From positions 2,480,001-2,544,000 of the forward strand of contig NZ_CP132719.1 in the NCBI RefSeq assembly GCF_030845995.1: a stretch of DNA of 64,000 bases, in the 5' to 3' direction. This document shows, piece by piece, positions 41,312 through 49,699 of this stretch. The number at the start of each line of letters is the position of its first letter. Positions within the stretch are counted from its first letter, which is position 1. Origin of the DNA: Geothrix sp. 21YS21S-4. GTDB lineage: Bacteria; Acidobacteriota; Holophagae; Holophagales; Holophagaceae. Both the position numbers and the translations under genes were made by a program. The notes beneath the pieces are model-generated. The model saw only the letters and a program-made list of their open reading frames with translations, did not search any database and was not told the DNA's origin.

Positions 41312-42159
41312 ATGCGGTGCGGTGCGATGTGCTGGAGGCGGGGATGGAGATCCCGATGACTCGCCTCTGCCGGGTGCTCGGTGTGCCGCGCTCCACGGTC
41401 TACCACCAGCCCAAGGTGGAGAAGCTGCATCGCCCGGTGGACGAGGCCCTGGCCAGGACCGTCCACGAGATCATCCAGGCCCACCCGACCTTCGGCATCC
41501 GGCGGGTATGGGCCTGGTTGAGGTATCGCCTGGGTCAGTCCACCAATCGCAAGAAGATCCACCGCCTCATGCGGATCAAGGGCTGGAGCTGCCGCCAGCG
41601 GGCCGTGGGGAAGCGCCCAAGGGTGCCGGGGTCGAAATCCATTGCCCCGTTCCCCAACCAGCGCTGGTCCACGGACATCGCCCTGGTGGAATGCGGGGTT
41701 GATGGTTGGTGCGCGTTCGTGCCCGTCCTGGACTGCTGCACCCGCGAAGTCCTGGGCTGGAGCCTGGATCGAACGGCCAGGGCCCAGAATGCGGAACGCG
41801 CTCTGGAAGAAGCCCTGATCCACCGGTTCGGATGGACCCACGGCGCACCGCCGGGCCTCGCCCTCCGCCATGACAATGGCCTCGTGTTCGGCTCCCGGGC
41901 CTACCGGGCTCTGGTCAAGGACTACGGCCTGAAGCAGGAATACATCACGCCCTATACCCCCGAGCAGAACGGCTTGTGCGAGCGGTTCATCCGTTCGTTC
42001 AAGGAAGAGTGCGCCTGGCTCCACCGGTTCCAGGACATCCGCGAAGCCCGCGCCGTCATCGCCCGATACATCGACCACTTCAACACCCAGAGGCCCCACC
42101 AGGCCTTGGCCTACCGGACGCCCCGAGAGGCGTTCCTCAACCCCCAACCCGCTGCCTGA
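41308..42159 (+). CDS. IS3-family transposase OrfB (DDE catalytic part)
   Basis: From GTG 41308, overlapping the orfA stop (GTGA), 283 aa with an HTH_21-like segment and an rve DDE integrase core: Asp in WSTDIALVE, Asp in LRHDNGLVF, Glu in TPEQNGLCERFIRSFKEE. The frame continues upstream so that a -1 shift at the A7 run gives an OrfAB fusion, the usual active IS3 transposase. All three catalytic residues are present. Confidence 0.93.
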   Translation: MNAVRCDVLEAGMEIPMTRLCRVLGVPRSTVYHQPKVEKLHRPVDEALARTVHEIIQAHPTFGIRRVWAWLRYRLGQSTNRKKIHRLMRIKGWSCRQRAVGKRPRVPGSKSIAPFPNQRWSTDIALVECGVDGWCAFVPVLDCCTREVLGWSLDRTARAQNAERALEEALIHRFGWTHGAPPGLALRHDNGLVFGSRAYRALVKDYGLKQEYITPYTPEQNGLCERFIRSFKEECAWLHRFQDIREARAVIARYIDHFNTQRPHQALAYRTPREAFLNPQPAA

Positions 42160-42211
42160 TAACCCTCAAACTTGTCCAACAATCAGGGGAGCACTACAAT
42201 GGCGCAGATCC

Positions 42212-42910
42212 TCAGGACCTCACTCCCACCACACGCAACGCCAACGCATAGGTCGTGCTTCCAATCAGCTCCAACCTGAACTCCGGCAGCAGGTGTTCCA
42301 CAAGCACGCGCCGTTCGTCCTGGTCGTAGGCTTCGTCGAAATAGAGGAGGTCGCCGGGATTCAGGTGGCTGCGCAGGCGGTTCCAAGCGAAGGCGGTGGG
42401 TTCGTACAGATCGAGGTCGAAGAGAAGGCACTTGCGGGTGCTCGTGATCTCCACGGCCGGCAGGGTCTCCTCCACGTCCCCCACGTGCCAGACCACACGG
42501 GGATCCGCGAGGACCGGCGGGCGGCCCTGGGCGTCGAATTCACCTTCCTCCACGTCGCGCCACGCGCGGGGCAATCCCGTGAACCGGTCGAACCCGTGCC
42601 AGGCCACCACGGAGGGAAGCCCCCTGGACAGCCAGTGGCGCGTCGCATATCCCCAGGCGACGCCGAATTCGTAGACGGTCCAGGCGCCCTTGTCCATGTC
42701 GGCCATCATCAGGCCCCACAGGTCTTCCCGGGACTTCAGCAGGCGGATCCGCCCGAACTCCGACTGGAGCCAGGAGAGGTAGTCCTCGGTCTCGCCCAGG
42801 ATCCGGACCTTCCGGCGAAACGCGGAGCTTCCCATCATCAACCGCGCCAGCAGCCAGAGCCCCCGGCGGGATAGCCACGAGGCCTCGGCGGCTTGAAACG
42901 GATTCGCCAT
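42212..42910 (-). CDS. Class I SAM-dependent methyltransferase (TylF-like)
   Basis: A 232-aa protein with motif I YEFGVAWGYATRHWL near residue 80 and the acidic motif CLLFDLDLYEPT near residue 160. The DLLYFDEAYDQDERR stretch is typical of TylF/macrocin-O-methyltransferase-like enzymes. Its substrate is unknown. It is the first chromosomal gene after the IS element, with its 3' end only 27 bp from the IS end, and it seems intact. Confidence 0.8.
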   Translation of the reverse strand: MANPFQAAEASWLSRRGLWLLARLMMGSSAFRRKVRILGETEDYLSWLQSEFGRIRLLKSREDLWGLMMADMDKGAWTVYEFGVAWGYATRHWLSRGLPSVVAWHGFDRFTGLPRAWRDVEEGEFDAQGRPPVLADPRVVWHVGDVEETLPAVEITSTRKCLLFDLDLYEPTAFAWNRLRSHLNPGDLLYFDEAYDQDERRVLVEHLLPEFRLELIGSTTYALALRVVGVRS

Positions 42911-43023
42911 GCGCGGATGTCCTCTTCTCGGATTCGCCTACTACTGTCTCAGTTCCCACCGCGCTGGGCCACCGTTTAACCTGGGGCGGGCGCGAACGTC
43001 CCTTCCCGCAGGCCTCCTCTCCC

Positions 43024-43509
43024 ATGGACATCCGACACGACGACCTCCTCGGTCCCGAGATCCGCGCATTGCTCGAAGTGCACCTCCGGGACATGCGGAG
43101 CATCTCTCCGCCGGGGAGCGTTCACGCCCTCGATCTTGCGGCGCTCCGCGGGCCGGACATCACGTTCTGGACCGCGTGGTCCGGCCCCGACCTGCTGGGA
43201 TGCGGGGCGCTAAAGGAACTGGATGCCCGCCACGGGGAGATCAAGTCCATGAGGACCGTCGAGGCCCACCGCGGGAAGGGCGTGGCCCAAGCGCTGCTCC
43301 GCCAGATCCTGCGCGAGGCCGAAAGCCGGGGCTACCTGCGCCTCAGCCTGGAGACCGGCTCCCAGGCCGCTTTCGAACCGGCGCGCCGGTTGTACGCAGG
43401 CTTCGGATTCGCGTTCTGCCCTCCGTTCGGAAGTTACGGCAAGGATCCCAACAGCGTCTTCATGACCCGCCACCTGGAGGGCATTCCAGGTCCGGAGAAC
43501 CGTCCATGA
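43024..43509 (+). CDS. GNAT-family N-acetyltransferase
   Basis: A 161-aa acetyl-CoA-dependent acetyltransferase. Motif A MRTVEAHRGKGVAQALLRQILREA matches the acetyl-CoA P-loop (R-x-x-G-x-G/A). The body (ADIRHDDLLGPEIRALLEVHLRDM-like start) and TGSQAAFEPARRLYAGFGFAFC end fit the PA2578/RimI-like group. It overlaps the next gene by ATGA, so the two are translationally coupled. Confidence 0.93.
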   Translation: MDIRHDDLLGPEIRALLEVHLRDMRSISPPGSVHALDLAALRGPDITFWTAWSGPDLLGCGALKELDARHGEIKSMRTVEAHRGKGVAQALLRQILREAESRGYLRLSLETGSQAAFEPARRLYAGFGFAFCPPFGSYGKDPNSVFMTRHLEGIPGPENRP

Positions 43510-44024
43510 CGCGCCGCATCGGGCCCGTGCCAGGCTTCACGCCTGCGATCGGCCGGATGGTCGCCATGCTCGACCAGGCGCGGGAGGCGCTTCTGGCGGC
43601 GGTGGAAGGGCTGTCCACGGGGGAGCTGGACCATCTGTACGATGCCCACAGCAATTCCATCGGAGCCCTGCTCGCCCATGCGGCCGCGGTGGAGCGATGG
43701 CACCAGCTTCTCGTCTTCGAAGACCGGACCTCCCCGGATGACGACCTGCAGGCGTGGCTGCCCGCGCTGGACCTCGGCGACGAAGGCAGGAAGCGGCTCC
43801 GAGGCCGGGACCTGGCCGATTACCTCAAGGACCTAGCCGAGGGCCGCCGCGCCACCCTTCAAGATCTGGCAGGGCGTGACGACGCCTGGTTTGAAGCGCC
43901 CCTCCCGGCGGCACCCAGCCTGAACGCCCATGGCGCCTGGTTTCACGTCATGGAAGACGAGATCGGCCACTGCGGCCAGATCCGATGGCTGCGCGCGCGG
44001 CTGCCGGGCACGCGGAAGGCGTGA
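43506..44024 (+). CDS. DinB-family protein
   Basis: A 172-aa four-helix-bundle protein of the DinB/DUF664 type. The metal-binding His residues are visible at HAAAVERWH near residue 58 and HVMEDEIGHCGQIRWLR near the C terminus. DinB-like enzymes act as thiol-dependent transferases (mycothiol/bacillithiol type) or are uncharacterised. Start ATG 43506 overlaps the GNAT stop codon. Confidence 0.85.
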   Translation: MTRRIGPVPGFTPAIGRMVAMLDQAREALLAAVEGLSTGELDHLYDAHSNSIGALLAHAAAVERWHQLLVFEDRTSPDDDLQAWLPALDLGDEGRKRLRGRDLADYLKDLAEGRRATLQDLAGRDDAWFEAPLPAAPSLNAHGAWFHVMEDEIGHCGQIRWLRARLPGTRKA

Positions 44025-44050
44025 GGCCGAAGCGGCCGGCGGGTCGAGAA

Positions 44051-44064
44051 TGTTGAGCTCAACA
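44051..44064. repeat. Perfect 14-bp palindrome
   Basis: TGTTGAGCTCAACA, 14 bp with no spacer, between the DinB gene stop and the next gene. Could be an operator; no regulator binding can be assigned. Confidence 0.4.
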
Positions 44065-44140
44065 GTGTCTATTGCTTCAATTCAGGGGCAGTTCCCCGCG
44101 GCGCTTTCAGCTGCCGATCCTCTTCCGCTCCGGAGCCCGC

Positions 44141-44887
44141 ATGCTTTCGTGCCTCGGCCAATTGGCGCTTGGCGTTCTCTACCTCTTCTTGACCATGGCA
44201 GTGAGCGGAGTTGCGACGAACCGGGGCCGTGATGCTCTCAACTGGTTTCTGATCGCGCTCTTTCTGACGCCCCCCATTGCCCTGATCCTGCTGTTCAGGC
44301 TGAAAGACTATTCGTCCTTCAAAACCTTTCTTTGCCCGGGACCGCCGATCGTTGCCGATGAGCCAGAAGCGGAAGTCGTGTGCAACTACTGCCACACCCC
44401 CTTCGACGGCCCTCCTCCCCCGGCGTGTCCCCAATGCGGCGCGCCCTACCGCCCCCAGCAGAAGGTCCTCAAGATCGAGTCCCCTGCGGGCCAGGCGGCT
44501 CTTTTCGGGATCTGCGAGGAATTGCATGGCGCCTTCAAGGGTCAGAACCGAGCCTGGCTTTCTCCCAACATCCCCCTGACCAAGGTCGCCAAGCTCGCTT
44601 TCTTTTTCGGCCTTCCCATCGAGGAGAAGATGATCCTCGCGATCGATTTGAGCCCATCCAACCTGGACGTGGGCTTCATCGTGACCTGCGAGGGCCTCTA
44701 TTTCAGAAACGGAAACGGGAAGCGGGCGCATCTGAACTGGTCCACCTTCCTGAGGGGACCGATCGTCCTTCGAGGCTCCACCCTCACCCTGGCCGAAGGC
44801 ATCATGGTGAACCTCGCGCCCACCTCGAACCCCGAATACGCCATGGGCTTCTTCTCGGAACTCCAAAAGCTCTTCCGGGCGAAATGA
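44141..44887 (+). CDS. Membrane protein with zinc ribbon, function unknown
   Basis: A 248-aa protein with two N-terminal helices (LGQLALGVLYLFLTMAVSGVA; LNWFLIALFLTPPIALILLF) and a zinc ribbon near residue 85 (CNYC ... CPQC). A C-terminal domain with repeated strands follows (FIVTCEGLYFRNG, LTLAEGIMVNL). ATG 44141 follows CGGAG; upstream in-frame codons lack conservation-like features. No family is recognised. Confidence 0.75.
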   Translation: MLSCLGQLALGVLYLFLTMAVSGVATNRGRDALNWFLIALFLTPPIALILLFRLKDYSSFKTFLCPGPPIVADEPEAEVVCNYCHTPFDGPPPPACPQCGAPYRPQQKVLKIESPAGQAALFGICEELHGAFKGQNRAWLSPNIPLTKVAKLAFFFGLPIEEKMILAIDLSPSNLDVGFIVTCEGLYFRNGNGKRAHLNWSTFLRGPIVLRGSTLTLAEGIMVNLAPTSNPEYAMGFFSELQKLFRAK

Positions 44888-44894
44888 GACGACG

Positions 44895-45206
44895 ATGAGG
44901 GCCTTGGCCCTTTTCCTGTGCGCCGCGGCGCTGGGAGTCCCCTCCCCGAAGCTCGACGCGAATGCGTGCACCTGGAAAGGCAGGAAGCTCTCCGGACGCA
45001 TCCAGTGGGTGACCAGCTTCCCGGACCTCCGGATCCGCGTGGTCCGGGCGTTTCCCAATCTGCGCGTGCGGCTGGTGAAAGGGGAGCCGCGGCGGTGCGG
45101 AGAGTGGAAGGTGGTGACATCCCATCCCGACCTCCGGGTGCAGGTCGTGGGCGCGTTCCCCGACCTCGACGTGGCGTTCGTGGATCGCTTTCCGGGCCTG
45201 CCCTGA
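44895..45206 (+). CDS. Small secreted protein with F-P-D-L-R repeats
   Basis: A 103-aa protein with a signal peptide (ALALFLCAAALGVPS) and a mature part of four or five short beta-like repeats: SFPDLRIRVV, AFPNLRVRLV, SHPDLRVQVV, AFPDLDVAFV and RFPGLP. Two Cys residues flank the middle. Such repeat proteins are known only as hypotheticals. It starts 7 nt after the preceding stop. Confidence 0.7.
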   Translation: MRALALFLCAAALGVPSPKLDANACTWKGRKLSGRIQWVTSFPDLRIRVVRAFPNLRVRLVKGEPRRCGEWKVVTSHPDLRVQVVGAFPDLDVAFVDRFPGLP

Positions 45207-45287
45207 AGCGCGGAAAAAGAAGCGGTCGCCAGGACGCGCGGGCCGCGCCATCATCGTGGCCCTGAAGGCGGTTCCCGGGAGGACTCC

Positions 45288-45671
45288 ATGCGGCTTCCAG
45301 TGCTTTCCCTTTCGTGCCTCTTCCTCGCGTCGTGCACGGCCTACAAGCTGCACGTCCGCCTGGACGGCCAGCCCACGCAGGCCATGGAGGCGCGCACCCG
45401 CAAGGCGGACGGGTTCTGGACGGTGGACCTGGTGCTTCCCCGGGGAGCCTGGGCCGTGACGTCCGCCGAGGCCGGGATCGCGCCGCGGCTGGTGGAAACC
45501 GCGGGACGCCAGCACGTGCGGGTGGAGCTTCCGCCGGGCCGAATGCTGTCCGTGAAGCCCCTCGAACTGAAGCTCCAGGGCCTGAACGGGGAGGGAAAAC
45601 CTTCCGGTCCGCCCTTCACGGTCACCATCGACCACTACGACCGGTTCCAGCGGGGCTCCTCCTTCTCGTAG
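45288..45671 (+). CDS. Putative lipoprotein
   Basis: A 127-aa protein with a lipobox (LFLASC) near residue 14 and a good ribosome binding site (GGGAGGA). The mature part is beta-rich with no recognised family. Confidence 0.75.
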   Translation: MRLPVLSLSCLFLASCTAYKLHVRLDGQPTQAMEARTRKADGFWTVDLVLPRGAWAVTSAEAGIAPRLVETAGRQHVRVELPPGRMLSVKPLELKLQGLNGEGKPSGPPFTVTIDHYDRFQRGSSFS

Positions 45672-45702
45672 AGCGCCCCGCCTCTCTGCGGCAAGATGAG
45701 GG

Positions 45703-46251
45703 ATGGCCGATACCTTTCTCACGCGGATCCCGGCGCTGGCGGATGCGGAATTGCGGGCGTACGCCCACGATCCGCTGGCGTACCGGACCGCCGCGGTGGA
45801 AGCGGCCCTGGAGGAGCTGGCCCGCCGAGGCCAGGCCCTTTCGCCTGAGGAACTGGCCCGGATCCGGGCGGACTTGGCGCGGCGGGACGCGGAGCTCCAC
45901 GGCGCCACCGAAGAAGGAAACGAAGAAGCGGATCTCCGCCGGCGGAAGCGCCGGCGCCGGATCGCGGCGGCCATCCTGGCGGTGGGCCTCAGCGCGTCGG
46001 GGATCGCCTTCATCGCCGCGGGACCTCCCCAGTCCAATCCCCTGGGCTACGAGCCGGAGGACACCAAGCGCTACCTGCGCGACCTGGAGATGTACGGCGG
46101 AAAGGCCAACGTCATGGCCACGGAATTCCAGCGGTGGTTCGCGAAACAGTGGGAGGGGCGGCGCCTCGCCTCCACCCTGGCGACGTTGACGCTTCTCCTG
46201 GCGCTTCCGTTCTGGGTGGCGGGCCGCCCTTCCGGGGAACGCCGCTCGTGA
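45703..46251 (+). CDS. Membrane protein with two hydrophobic helices, function unknown
   Basis: A 182-aa protein. The N-terminal 85 residues are charged and helical ([39 protein letters not shown]), followed by a basic RRRKRRRR segment. A first TM helix ([21 protein letters not shown]) and a second near the C terminus ([16 protein letters not shown]) follow. Its stop overlaps the rlmF start as GTGA. Confidence 0.75.
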   Translation: MADTFLTRIPALADAELRAYAHDPLAYRTAAVEAALEELARRGQALSPEELARIRADLARRDAELHGATEEGNEEADLRRRKRRRRIAAAILAVGLSASGIAFIAAGPPQSNPLGYEPEDTKRYLRDLEMYGGKANVMATEFQRWFAKQWEGRRLASTLATLTLLLALPFWVAGRPSGERRS

Positions 46252-47189
46252 CCGGTCCCGCCAAGCCCGGCCTTCATCCGCGCAACCGGCACGCCGGCGG
46301 CTACGATTTCCGGCGCCTGACGGAGGCGTGCCCGGAGCTGACGGCCTTCCTGCGCCGCGCCCCCCACGGCGGGTGGACGGTGGACTTCGCCGATCCCGCG
46401 GCGGTCAAGGCCCTCAACCGGGCCCTCCTGGCGAAGGCCTACGGAATCCGCGGATGGGACATCCCCGCCGGCTACCTCTGCCCGCCCATTCCGGGACGGG
46501 CGGACTACCTCCACCATCTGGCGGACCTGCTGGCGGAAGGGGGCGCCCTTCCCCGCGGACCCGCGATCCGCGCGCTGGATGTGGGCGTGGGCGCCAACGC
46601 CATCTACCCGCTGGTGGGCCACCGCGAATACGGCTGGTCCTTTGTGGGGTCCGACGTGGAAGCGGGGGCCCTGGCCTCGGCGGAGCGGATCCTCGCGGCG
46701 AATCCCGATCTGCGGAGCGCGGTGGTCCTCCGCCGCCAGGGAAACCCCCGCGCCATCTTCGAGGGCGTGGTGGAGCCGGGCGAGCGCTTCGACCTGACGC
46801 TGTGCAATCCCCCCTTCCACGCTTCCGCCCGCGAAGCCCGGGAGGCGAGCCAGCGGAAGTGGCGGAAGCTGGGCCGCGGCGCGGCGGGCGCCGCCCGGAA
46901 CTTCGGCGGCCAGGGCGCGGAGCTGTGGTGCGACGGCGGCGAAGCGGGCTTCCTGGCGCGGATGGCGGAGGAGAGCGCCGCCTTCGCCGAGCGGATCCTG
47001 TGGTTCACGGCGCTGGTCTCCAGTTCGGCCAACCTGCCCGCCGTGCAGCGCGCCCTGCGCCGGGTCGGAGCCCCCGAGATCCGCGTCGTTCCCATGGCCC
47101 AGGGGCAGAAGCAGAGCCGGTTCGTGGCCTGGAGCTTCCTGTCCCCCGACGCGCGGGAAGCCTGGCGACGGAGCCCCGGGCCGGGATAG
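46248..47189 (+). CDS. rlmF: 23S rRNA m6A1618 methyltransferase RlmF
   Basis: Methylates N6 of A1618 in 23S rRNA. The 313-aa protein has [16 protein letters not shown] at the start, SAM motif [15 protein letters not shown] near residue 110, and the N-P-P-F catalytic motif in [12 protein letters not shown]. The [14 protein letters not shown] and [15 protein letters not shown] blocks follow. The GTG start overlaps the preceding stop. Its last codons are repeated in the downstream tandem duplication. Confidence 0.93.
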   Translation: MTGPAKPGLHPRNRHAGGYDFRRLTEACPELTAFLRRAPHGGWTVDFADPAAVKALNRALLAKAYGIRGWDIPAGYLCPPIPGRADYLHHLADLLAEGGALPRGPAIRALDVGVGANAIYPLVGHREYGWSFVGSDVEAGALASAERILAANPDLRSAVVLRRQGNPRAIFEGVVEPGERFDLTLCNPPFHASAREAREASQRKWRKLGRGAAGAARNFGGQGAELWCDGGEAGFLARMAEESAAFAERILWFTALVSSSANLPAVQRALRRVGAPEIRVVPMAQGQKQSRFVAWSFLSPDAREAWRRSPGPG

Positions 47190-47586
47190 GAAGGACCAAA
47201 GCCTCAAAGCGGAGAGCCACGGAGGAGGGGAGGAAAGCGGAAAAGGCATCCCTCCACCTTCCTCTATGCCTCTGCGCGCCTCAGCTTTCAAAATGGTTTT
47301 TCTCGGGGCGCGATGGCCCACAAGGACCCTGCTTCGCCGCTCGGCCTCACATTCCTTTGCATTCAAAAATGATGATCGCCACCACGCCCCGGGCCGGGGT
47401 AGGAAGGGCCAAAGCCTCAAAGCGGAGAACCACGGAAGAGGGGAGGAAAGCGGAAAAGGCATCCTTCCGCTTTCCTCCGTGCCTCTGCGCGCCTCAGCTT
47501 TCAAAATGGTTTTCCTGGGGCGCGACGGCCCACAGGGACACGGCTTCGCCGCTTGGCCTCGCATCCCTTTGCATTCAAAAATGGTG
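47175..47586. repeat. 212-bp tandem duplication including the rlmF 3' end
   Basis: Two tandem copies (unit starts at 47175 and 47387; period 212 bp), each starting with CCCCGGGCCGGGRTAGG, the end of rlmF in copy 1. Shared landmarks: CAAAGCCTCAAAGCGGAG, the inner palindrome GGAAAGCGGAA / TTCCGCTTTCC, CAGCTTTCAAAATGG and TTTGCATTCAAAAATG. The copies differ at scattered positions. No gene is inside. The right end runs into repeat copy E. Confidence 0.85.
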
Positions 47587-47587
47587 A

Positions 47588-47645
47588 TCACCACCAAGAC
47601 GCACATCCTCAGTTGGGAGAGCTTTTCTTGGTGTCTTGGTGGTGA
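47588..47645. repeat. Dispersed long inverted repeat, copy E
   Basis: Arms TCACCACCAAGAC... and ...TTCTTGGTGTCTTGGTGGTGA, directly after the tandem duplication and TTTGCATTCAAA, between convergent rlmF and glsA. Same family as copies A-D. Confidence 0.85.
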
Positions 47646-47679
47646 AAAGAAAATCTTGGGCCTTGATCGCTCATTGGCC

Positions 47680-48591
47680 TCAGAACACGGACCAGCCCGT
47701 GCGCGTCGTGAAGCGGTCGAGGGCCTCCACGCCCGCCACGCTGTTGCCGTGGGGATCCAGCGCCGGGCTCCACACGCACAAAACCCCTCGCTCCGGGAGC
47801 ACGGCGAGAATCCCACCGCCCACGCCGCTCTTGCCGGGCAGGCCCACGCGGTAGGCGAAGTCGCCGGCGGCATCGTAGGTGCCGCAGGTGAGCATCACCG
47901 AGTTGATGCGCTTCGCCTCGCTGCGGGTGAGCAGGCGCGAGCCGTCCGCCCGCAGCCCGTGGTTGGCGAGGAAGAGGCCTGCCCGCGCCAGGTCCGCGCA
48001 GCTCATCCGCAGGGCGCACTGCCGGAAGTAGTGGTCCAGCACGCGGTCCACGGGGTTCTCCAGGTTCCCGCAACTGGCCATGAAGTGGGCCAGGGCGGCG
48101 TTGCGGTGGCCGTGGCTGGCCTCCGACGCGGCGATCTCCGGATCCACATCCACGGCCGCGTTGCCGCTCTCCTCCCGCAGGAAGGTCCGCAGGGTGTTCA
48201 GGGAATCGCCCGTCAGCGACAGCAGGCGATCGATGAGGATGAGCGCCCCCGCGTTGATGAAGGGATTGCGGGGAATGCCCTTTTCATATTCCAGCTGCAC
48301 CAGCGAATTGAAGGGATTGCCCGAAGGTTCGCGCCCCACGCGCGTCCACAGGGCCTCGCCGTCGCGGGCCAACACCAGGGCCAGCGAGAACGCCTTGGAC
48401 ACGCTCTGGATGGAGAAGGGCTCCCGCCAATCCCCGCTGCCGAAAAGGCCGCCGTCGATGGTGGCGAGGGCCAGGCCGAACCGCGAGGGGGGAACGGAGG
48501 CGAGGGCCGGAATGTAGTCCGCCACCTTCCCCCGCGCCGCGAAGGGCGCCGATTCCGCGGCCAAGTCGTCCAGAAGCGCCTGAAGGTCCAT
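47680..48591 (-). CDS. glsA: Glutaminase A
   Basis: Hydrolyses glutamine to glutamate and ammonia. The 303-aa protein has the serine-dependent beta-lactamase-like glutaminase signatures: FSIQSVSKAFSLALVL (Ser-x-x-Lys nucleophile), NPFINAGALI, and SGVGGGILAVLPERGVLCVWSP. ATG 48591 begins the family-typical MDLQALLDDL. It is divergent from the DinB-like gene. Confidence 0.95.
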   Translation of the reverse strand: MDLQALLDDLAAESAPFAARGKVADYIPALASVPPSRFGLALATIDGGLFGSGDWREPFSIQSVSKAFSLALVLARDGEALWTRVGREPSGNPFNSLVQLEYEKGIPRNPFINAGALILIDRLLSLTGDSLNTLRTFLREESGNAAVDVDPEIAASEASHGHRNAALAHFMASCGNLENPVDRVLDHYFRQCALRMSCADLARAGLFLANHGLRADGSRLLTRSEAKRINSVMLTCGTYDAAGDFAYRVGLPGKSGVGGGILAVLPERGVLCVWSPALDPHGNSVAGVEALDRFTTRTGWSVF

Positions 48592-48672
48592 GAGAGGCAG
48601 GATAGCGGATGGAATCCGGGCGCCCGTGTTGATCCCCGCCGCGCCGTAGCGGATCCTGATCGAGGAGCCCCC

Positions 48673-49179
48673 ATGACCCCCCTCGCCGCCGATCTCCTTC
48701 TCCTGTTCCGCCGGGACCTGCAGTGCCTCCTGCGGGAAGTGGCCCTGTTCCCCGATGACGCCTCCCTGTGGCGGACCCTGCCCGGCATCGCCAACAGCGC
48801 GGGGAACGTCGCCCTGCACGTGGCGGGCAACCTCCAGCACTTCATGGGCGCGGTCCTGGGCGGGACGGGCTACGTCCGCGAGCGCGAGCGGGAGTTCGCG
48901 CAGCGGGAGGGCCGGCGGGAGGATGTGGCCGCCGAGTTGCGCGGCGCCCTGGCGGCCGTGGAGACGGGCCTCGCCGCCGTGACGGAGGCGGGCCTCGCGG
49001 CGCCCTTCCCCGCCCTGCTCGGGGGCCACCGCGTGCCCACGGGGCGCTTCCTGCTGCACCTGGAGACGCACCTCGCGTTCCACCTGGGCCAGGTCGGCTA
49101 CCTGCGCCGGGCGCTCACGGGGGATTCCACGGGCTCCGGAGCCGTGGGCATCGGGGAGATCGCGGAGGTGGCGGAATGA
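48673..49179 (+). CDS. DinB-superfamily protein
   Basis: A 168-aa four-helix protein with a His-rich pattern typical of DinB_2/DUF1572: NVALHVAGNLQHFMG near residue 45 and HLETHLAFHLGQVGYLRR near residue 135 supply the metal-binding His residues. It is translationally coupled (ATGA) to the DUF4199 gene. A second DinB member, not similar overall to the one at 43.5 kb. Confidence 0.82.
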   Translation: MTPLAADLLLLFRRDLQCLLREVALFPDDASLWRTLPGIANSAGNVALHVAGNLQHFMGAVLGGTGYVREREREFAQREGRREDVAAELRGALAAVETGLAAVTEAGLAAPFPALLGGHRVPTGRFLLHLETHLAFHLGQVGYLRRALTGDSTGSGAVGIGEIAEVAE

Positions 49180-49688
49180 CCCCGCGGCCGCAGACGGATC
49201 CCGAAGCACCGCTCCTGATCCCCTTCCGCGCCGGCGTCCTGCTCGGCGCCCTGGCGGTCCTGTGGACCTTCGTCATGGGCTTCACCGGCTGGTACCGGCA
49301 GCCGACGCTCCTGTTCCTGCTCTGGCTGGTGATCCCGCTCCAGATCGTGATCCTCGCGGGGATGCTGCGCCTCACGGCGCCCACTGCGGGCTATTTCCGC
49401 CAGGTGCAGAACGGCGTGGCCGCCTCGGTCATCGCGTCGCTGATCATCGCGGTGGGCAGCCTGCTGTTCACCACCGTGGTGTTCCCCAGCTACTTCCGCG
49501 AGATGGAGGCCCTGGGCCGCCTGCGGATGGCCCACCAGGGCCTCAGCGCCGACCAGATCGAGGCGCTGGTGAAGGCCCAGGCGCCCATGCGGACGCCGCT
49601 GGGCAACGCCTTCGCCGGAGCGCTGGGCACGTGGCTCACGGGCTTGGGCACGTCGCTCGTGGCCGCGGCCTGGTTCCGCAGGCGCTGA
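49176..49688 (+). CDS. DUF4199-like membrane protein
   Basis: A 170-aa protein with about four hydrophobic helices (AGVLLGALAVLWTFVMGFTG; LLWLVIPLQIVILAGML; AASVIASLIIAVGSLLF; GLGTSLVAAAWF). A soluble segment carries Glu-Met-Arg-rich residues (YFREMEALGRLRMAHQGLSA). The layout fits DUF4199. Function unknown. The start overlaps the preceding stop. Confidence 0.75.
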   Translation: MTPRPQTDPEAPLLIPFRAGVLLGALAVLWTFVMGFTGWYRQPTLLFLLWLVIPLQIVILAGMLRLTAPTAGYFRQVQNGVAASVIASLIIAVGSLLFTTVVFPSYFREMEALGRLRMAHQGLSADQIEALVKAQAPMRTPLGNAFAGALGTWLTGLGTSLVAAAWFRRR

Positions 49689-49699
49689 TCCCCGCTCGT

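Larger units (their letters stand above)
40831..42185 (+). mobile_element. IS3-family insertion sequence
   Basis: About 1.36 kb with imperfect ends: left TGAGGTTGGACAGG, right (complement) TGATTGTTGGACAAG. It holds orfA and orfB with an A7 frameshift signal. A strong hairpin (CGCCAGGGTGC / GCACCCTGGCG, 40876-40932) sits in the leader before orfA. No clear target-site duplication is seen, so one flank may have been lost in a deletion. It is intact enough to be active. Exact ends are uncertain by a few bases. Confidence 0.85.

Noticed and set aside
47175-47586. CRISPR array
   Set aside because: Only two copies of a 212-bp unit with no unique spacers of regular size.
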